DNA of 64,000 nucleotides from Alisma plantago-aquatica (taxonomy: Eukaryota > Streptophyta > Magnoliopsida > Alismatales > Alismataceae): positions 661,105,591 to 661,169,590 of the forward strand of contig OY856409.1 in NCBI GenBank assembly GCA_963693085.1. The letters are read 5' to 3'. The first letter of the stretch is position 1, and every line of letters starts with the position of its first letter. Both the position numbers and the translations under genes were made by a program. Below the pieces are notes generated by a model. The model was given only the letters and a program-made list of their open reading frames with translations, searched no databases and had not been told where the DNA came from. Positions 61,215-64,000 of the stretch are shown here, piece after piece.

Positions 61215-64000
61215 TGGCAACCCACCTCTCCAGTTGAGATTACTCATAACCAAAACACCAATCAGAAACTAATTAATTACATTAATAAAAGGTACAAAAT
61301 CAAATCTGAGTAAATTTCTAAACACGTTAAGGGAAACATTTGCACAAAGGTCCAATATTCACATATATCCATACTTGTATCTTTACGTAAGTTCCATGGC
61401 CTCAGGAAGAACCTATATACAAAAAATATCATCCACATAATTACATCATTTACATACTTGGAGCATACAAACAAAAAAACTTGATTCGTTATACACGATA
61501 TACAAAACTCCCTATCGAAACCTGAGAGTACGAGGATGACTCTACGACTCTACGAGAACTCCACCCAACCTTCCATCATTGCTTATCTCTAAACTGTGCC
61601 TCCTTGTCATTCTACATCTGTTGGCACTGCCCATCACCTAAAAATATGTGGTGACCCACGAGGTGAGACACATATCCCAACAAGAGATATAACTCCAAAG
61701 ACATCTATTTCTTACCAGAGATATGACTATAAGAAGTTAAAAGCAAATAGTATTATAAAGTTGTAAAATTTAATAACTTGTGTCATAAATGGATGTATCT
61801 AGATGCAATTGTACAATTGATTTCTCTTACCACAGTATAATCCATCTATGATTTAAAAAAAACATGGCAAGGGTATTCATCCAATGTGATACGTCTAGAG
61901 ACCTAGGTATTTTTAGGCATACCACTAAACTACTAGCTGACTACTATTAAGTAGAAATCAACCCCGTATAAGTTCTACAATAATCAGAATCCTAAGATCT
62001 CTTCCCCCTGGTTAGTATGAGTAACAAACATAGTGGGACATTGACTCAACTACTAAGACAGCCTAGTCCTCCCTAGGTACACATGCCACGACACTAGAAA
62101 CCATGGTATACAACCTTCAAACCTGAGTTTACAACCACAATCACTCTCATTTACTTCCATAACCAAGACACAACCTTGACCGCTCTCTAAAACCTTGGGA
62201 TCAGGATGACAAAGTATACTCTCCATGTAACTACATATACTCAATAATATATGACTCCTAGTTCCTTTCGGGATACTCAATTCACAATCTACCAAATCTT
62301 GTCACTAGAATAGTTCAATGGTCTCAGGGCACTACATGATTAAGGTTTCACTTGGTTAATTAGGCCGATTGATTTTTGTTTGTATTGCATCAATCAAGTT
62401 ATATACAAAACCTAACAAGATCTTATGAAATCACTAGATATCTCCAAAACCTCAAAAGATATAAAGCACATAGAACTTATTTATAACGCTACATCCAGAG
62501 ATCAGCCAACTTTTTAGTGTATCTTTAACATTCAATGTTAGATGGCCATTACCAAGATTAGGGTTTCATTAACCGTCGTTTCATCATCATAACAATAGAT
62601 AACCATCACAAGATAACCTCCATATAATGATGTTTAAAGTGTGGGTGCTAAAACAACACATATGTACATTCTTAAGAGCCTTTATATCAATATTATGAAT
62701 TTCACACCATTTTTCCTTAATGATCAGTTCAAGTTTCAAATAGATAATGTTCATAAAGTCTAAACTATACAAAATTTTTATGGATCATAGTTTGTTGTAT
62801 AAAACCATATTGAAAATGCCCATTTTTAGCATGATTACGAGCTTCTAGAGCAATATTCAAGGATATGCAAATACATCGTAGGCAAGAAATGCTTTAAAGT
62901 TGTATAACTCACCTGGTTAGAGAAAGAAACTGAAGATAGAAGAAGAAGAAATCCAAAAACAAAGCTCCAATTCAGCCACCAAAATGCCCAAAAGCATCTT
63001 TTTCCTCAACGACCAGGGTGAAACTAGAGCAAGGAAGAAGAAAATGAGAGTTCTCAACTCGCATGCACAAGGTTCTAGCAAGAAAACACCAAAGGAATCA
63101 TGAAATACCAAAAGAACTCAATTGCAAGAGAGAAGGGGAGTGAAGGACAACAAGAAAATGAGCAAAAGAACAAGAAACTTACTCAAAGGAAGTGAGAAAT
63201 ACGACCAACAACTTGAGATCAGTCATAAGAACCTTGATCCAAGCATATGCATCCAAGAAAACCTTGAATTCATCGTCCTTAATGAACTTTCATTGATCAA
63301 TGCTCTCTAGAAAAACTCCTCAAGCTACACTGAAGCTCTACCAATGAAAGTGAGAGAGGTGAGGAAGAGAGGGGTTATTTATAGGCTGACATGGAAAACT
63401 CATCGGGTAGAATGTCTGTCGGTGTAGGTCCCATCAAGCATTGAGACCTCATCTATTAGGAAAGCCATCAACCAAAAAAACCTCATCATCACTAGAAACT
63501 TGTCAACCTCCAAACATCATGGATCAAAACATGTCAGTTGTCCTTGTGCAACATACATATATTGATCTTGTCGGTCACTAAAAATCCTATTAATTGAAAC
63601 TCTGTCAATTAGCACATCATGTATTTCTTTAGTAGAAACCCTAAGGCCCACCAAATAAGAATTTCTATCCGGCATCAAAATCACATCGGTCACCAAAGAG
63701 CCATTGACCACTGAGAAACTCATTGGGCACAAGGAAAAAGAAAACCATCAACCGGAAAAGACATGCACTACCATTCACCAAAACTTTATAACTTTGCTGA
63801 AACAAGGTTTAAAAGCATCCATAGGAAAAGTAAGAATACAAAATCCTTATTCACATCATGAAACAACTTAAGCAAGTGTCACATACTTGTTAATACTACC
63901 TGAAAAAGGGTAATTTACATAAAAGTCTACAAGTTACATAAATCCGTAACATGAATAAACAAAATCTGACTTTGATTACATTTAGACATAGTTTTGTTGC
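61215..64000 (-). repeat. Ty3/gypsy-family LTR, minus strand, running off the window
   Basis: It starts on the plus strand as TGGCAACCC (compare TGACAACCC at 37181) and follows the same order of blocks as 37181-41083: GAGATTACTC, GGTGAGAC near 61660, GAGATATAACTC, and the conserved block near 62250-62360. No initiator-Met primer site is seen to its left, so it may be a solo LTR. The other end is outside the window. Confidence 0.75.

Overview
The window looks like non-genic, transposon-packed nuclear DNA of a plant, probably a seed plant with a large genome. The evidence is the mix of families: Ty3/gypsy elements with very long LTRs and an initiator-Met-tRNA primer site, Sirevirus-like Ty1/copia LTRs, a CACTA transposase remnant, an RTE-type LINE tail, and a plant-type L1 whose ORF2 ends in an RNase H domain. 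I found no intact host gene, rRNA, tRNA gene or CRISPR. Nearly every base that can be explained belongs to a mobile element or its remains. The species cannot be read from this sequence.

Positions 1-41083 form one deep nest on the minus strand. The host is a decayed Ty3/gypsy element (5' LTR 41083-37181; gag-PR-RT-RNaseH 37158-33828; integrase 19747-~18990). This is fused to a second pol piece (RT ~18990-18908 continuing at 5976, then RNaseH and integrase to ~4400) and ends in a 3' LTR (4358 to beyond the window start). Three insertions break it. (1) A solo LTR (19748-21250 plus 32545-33827) lies between RNaseH and integrase. (2) That solo LTR is split by a tandem array of a gag-only copia element (LTR-internal-LTR-internal-LTR, 21251-32544, TSD AAAAT). 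(3) A non-autonomous LTR element with 4.9-kb LTRs and no coding capacity (5977-18907) sits inside RT, and its interior holds a solo Sirevirus-like LTR (11440-12857, TSD AACCT).

From 41084 to about 42150 is a broken CACTA transposase (DUF4218 then DUF4216). A 5'-truncated RTE-type LINE follows (43369-44149, minus, TSD of 13-16 bp). A second non-autonomous LTR element (44163-57692, TSD CACAC) inserted at the edge of that LINE. It has 3.4-kb LTRs around only 729 bp of interior. Its 3' LTR is split, just after a TATA box, by a nearly complete L1 (50081-55902, plus, 19-bp TSD) whose ORF1 and ORF2 carry frameshifts and three TGA stops. The last part (57693-64000) is AT-rich sequence I do not recognise, a badly decayed coding-like stretch on the minus strand (60400-61130), and another gypsy LTR running off the window (61215-64000).

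The elements that share termini form plausible helper/passenger groups. The 12.9-kb non-coding element shares its primer site, polypurine region and an LTR block with the gypsy family it is inserted in. The gag-only copia element keeps Sirevirus-type ends but has no pol. Everything here appears defective.
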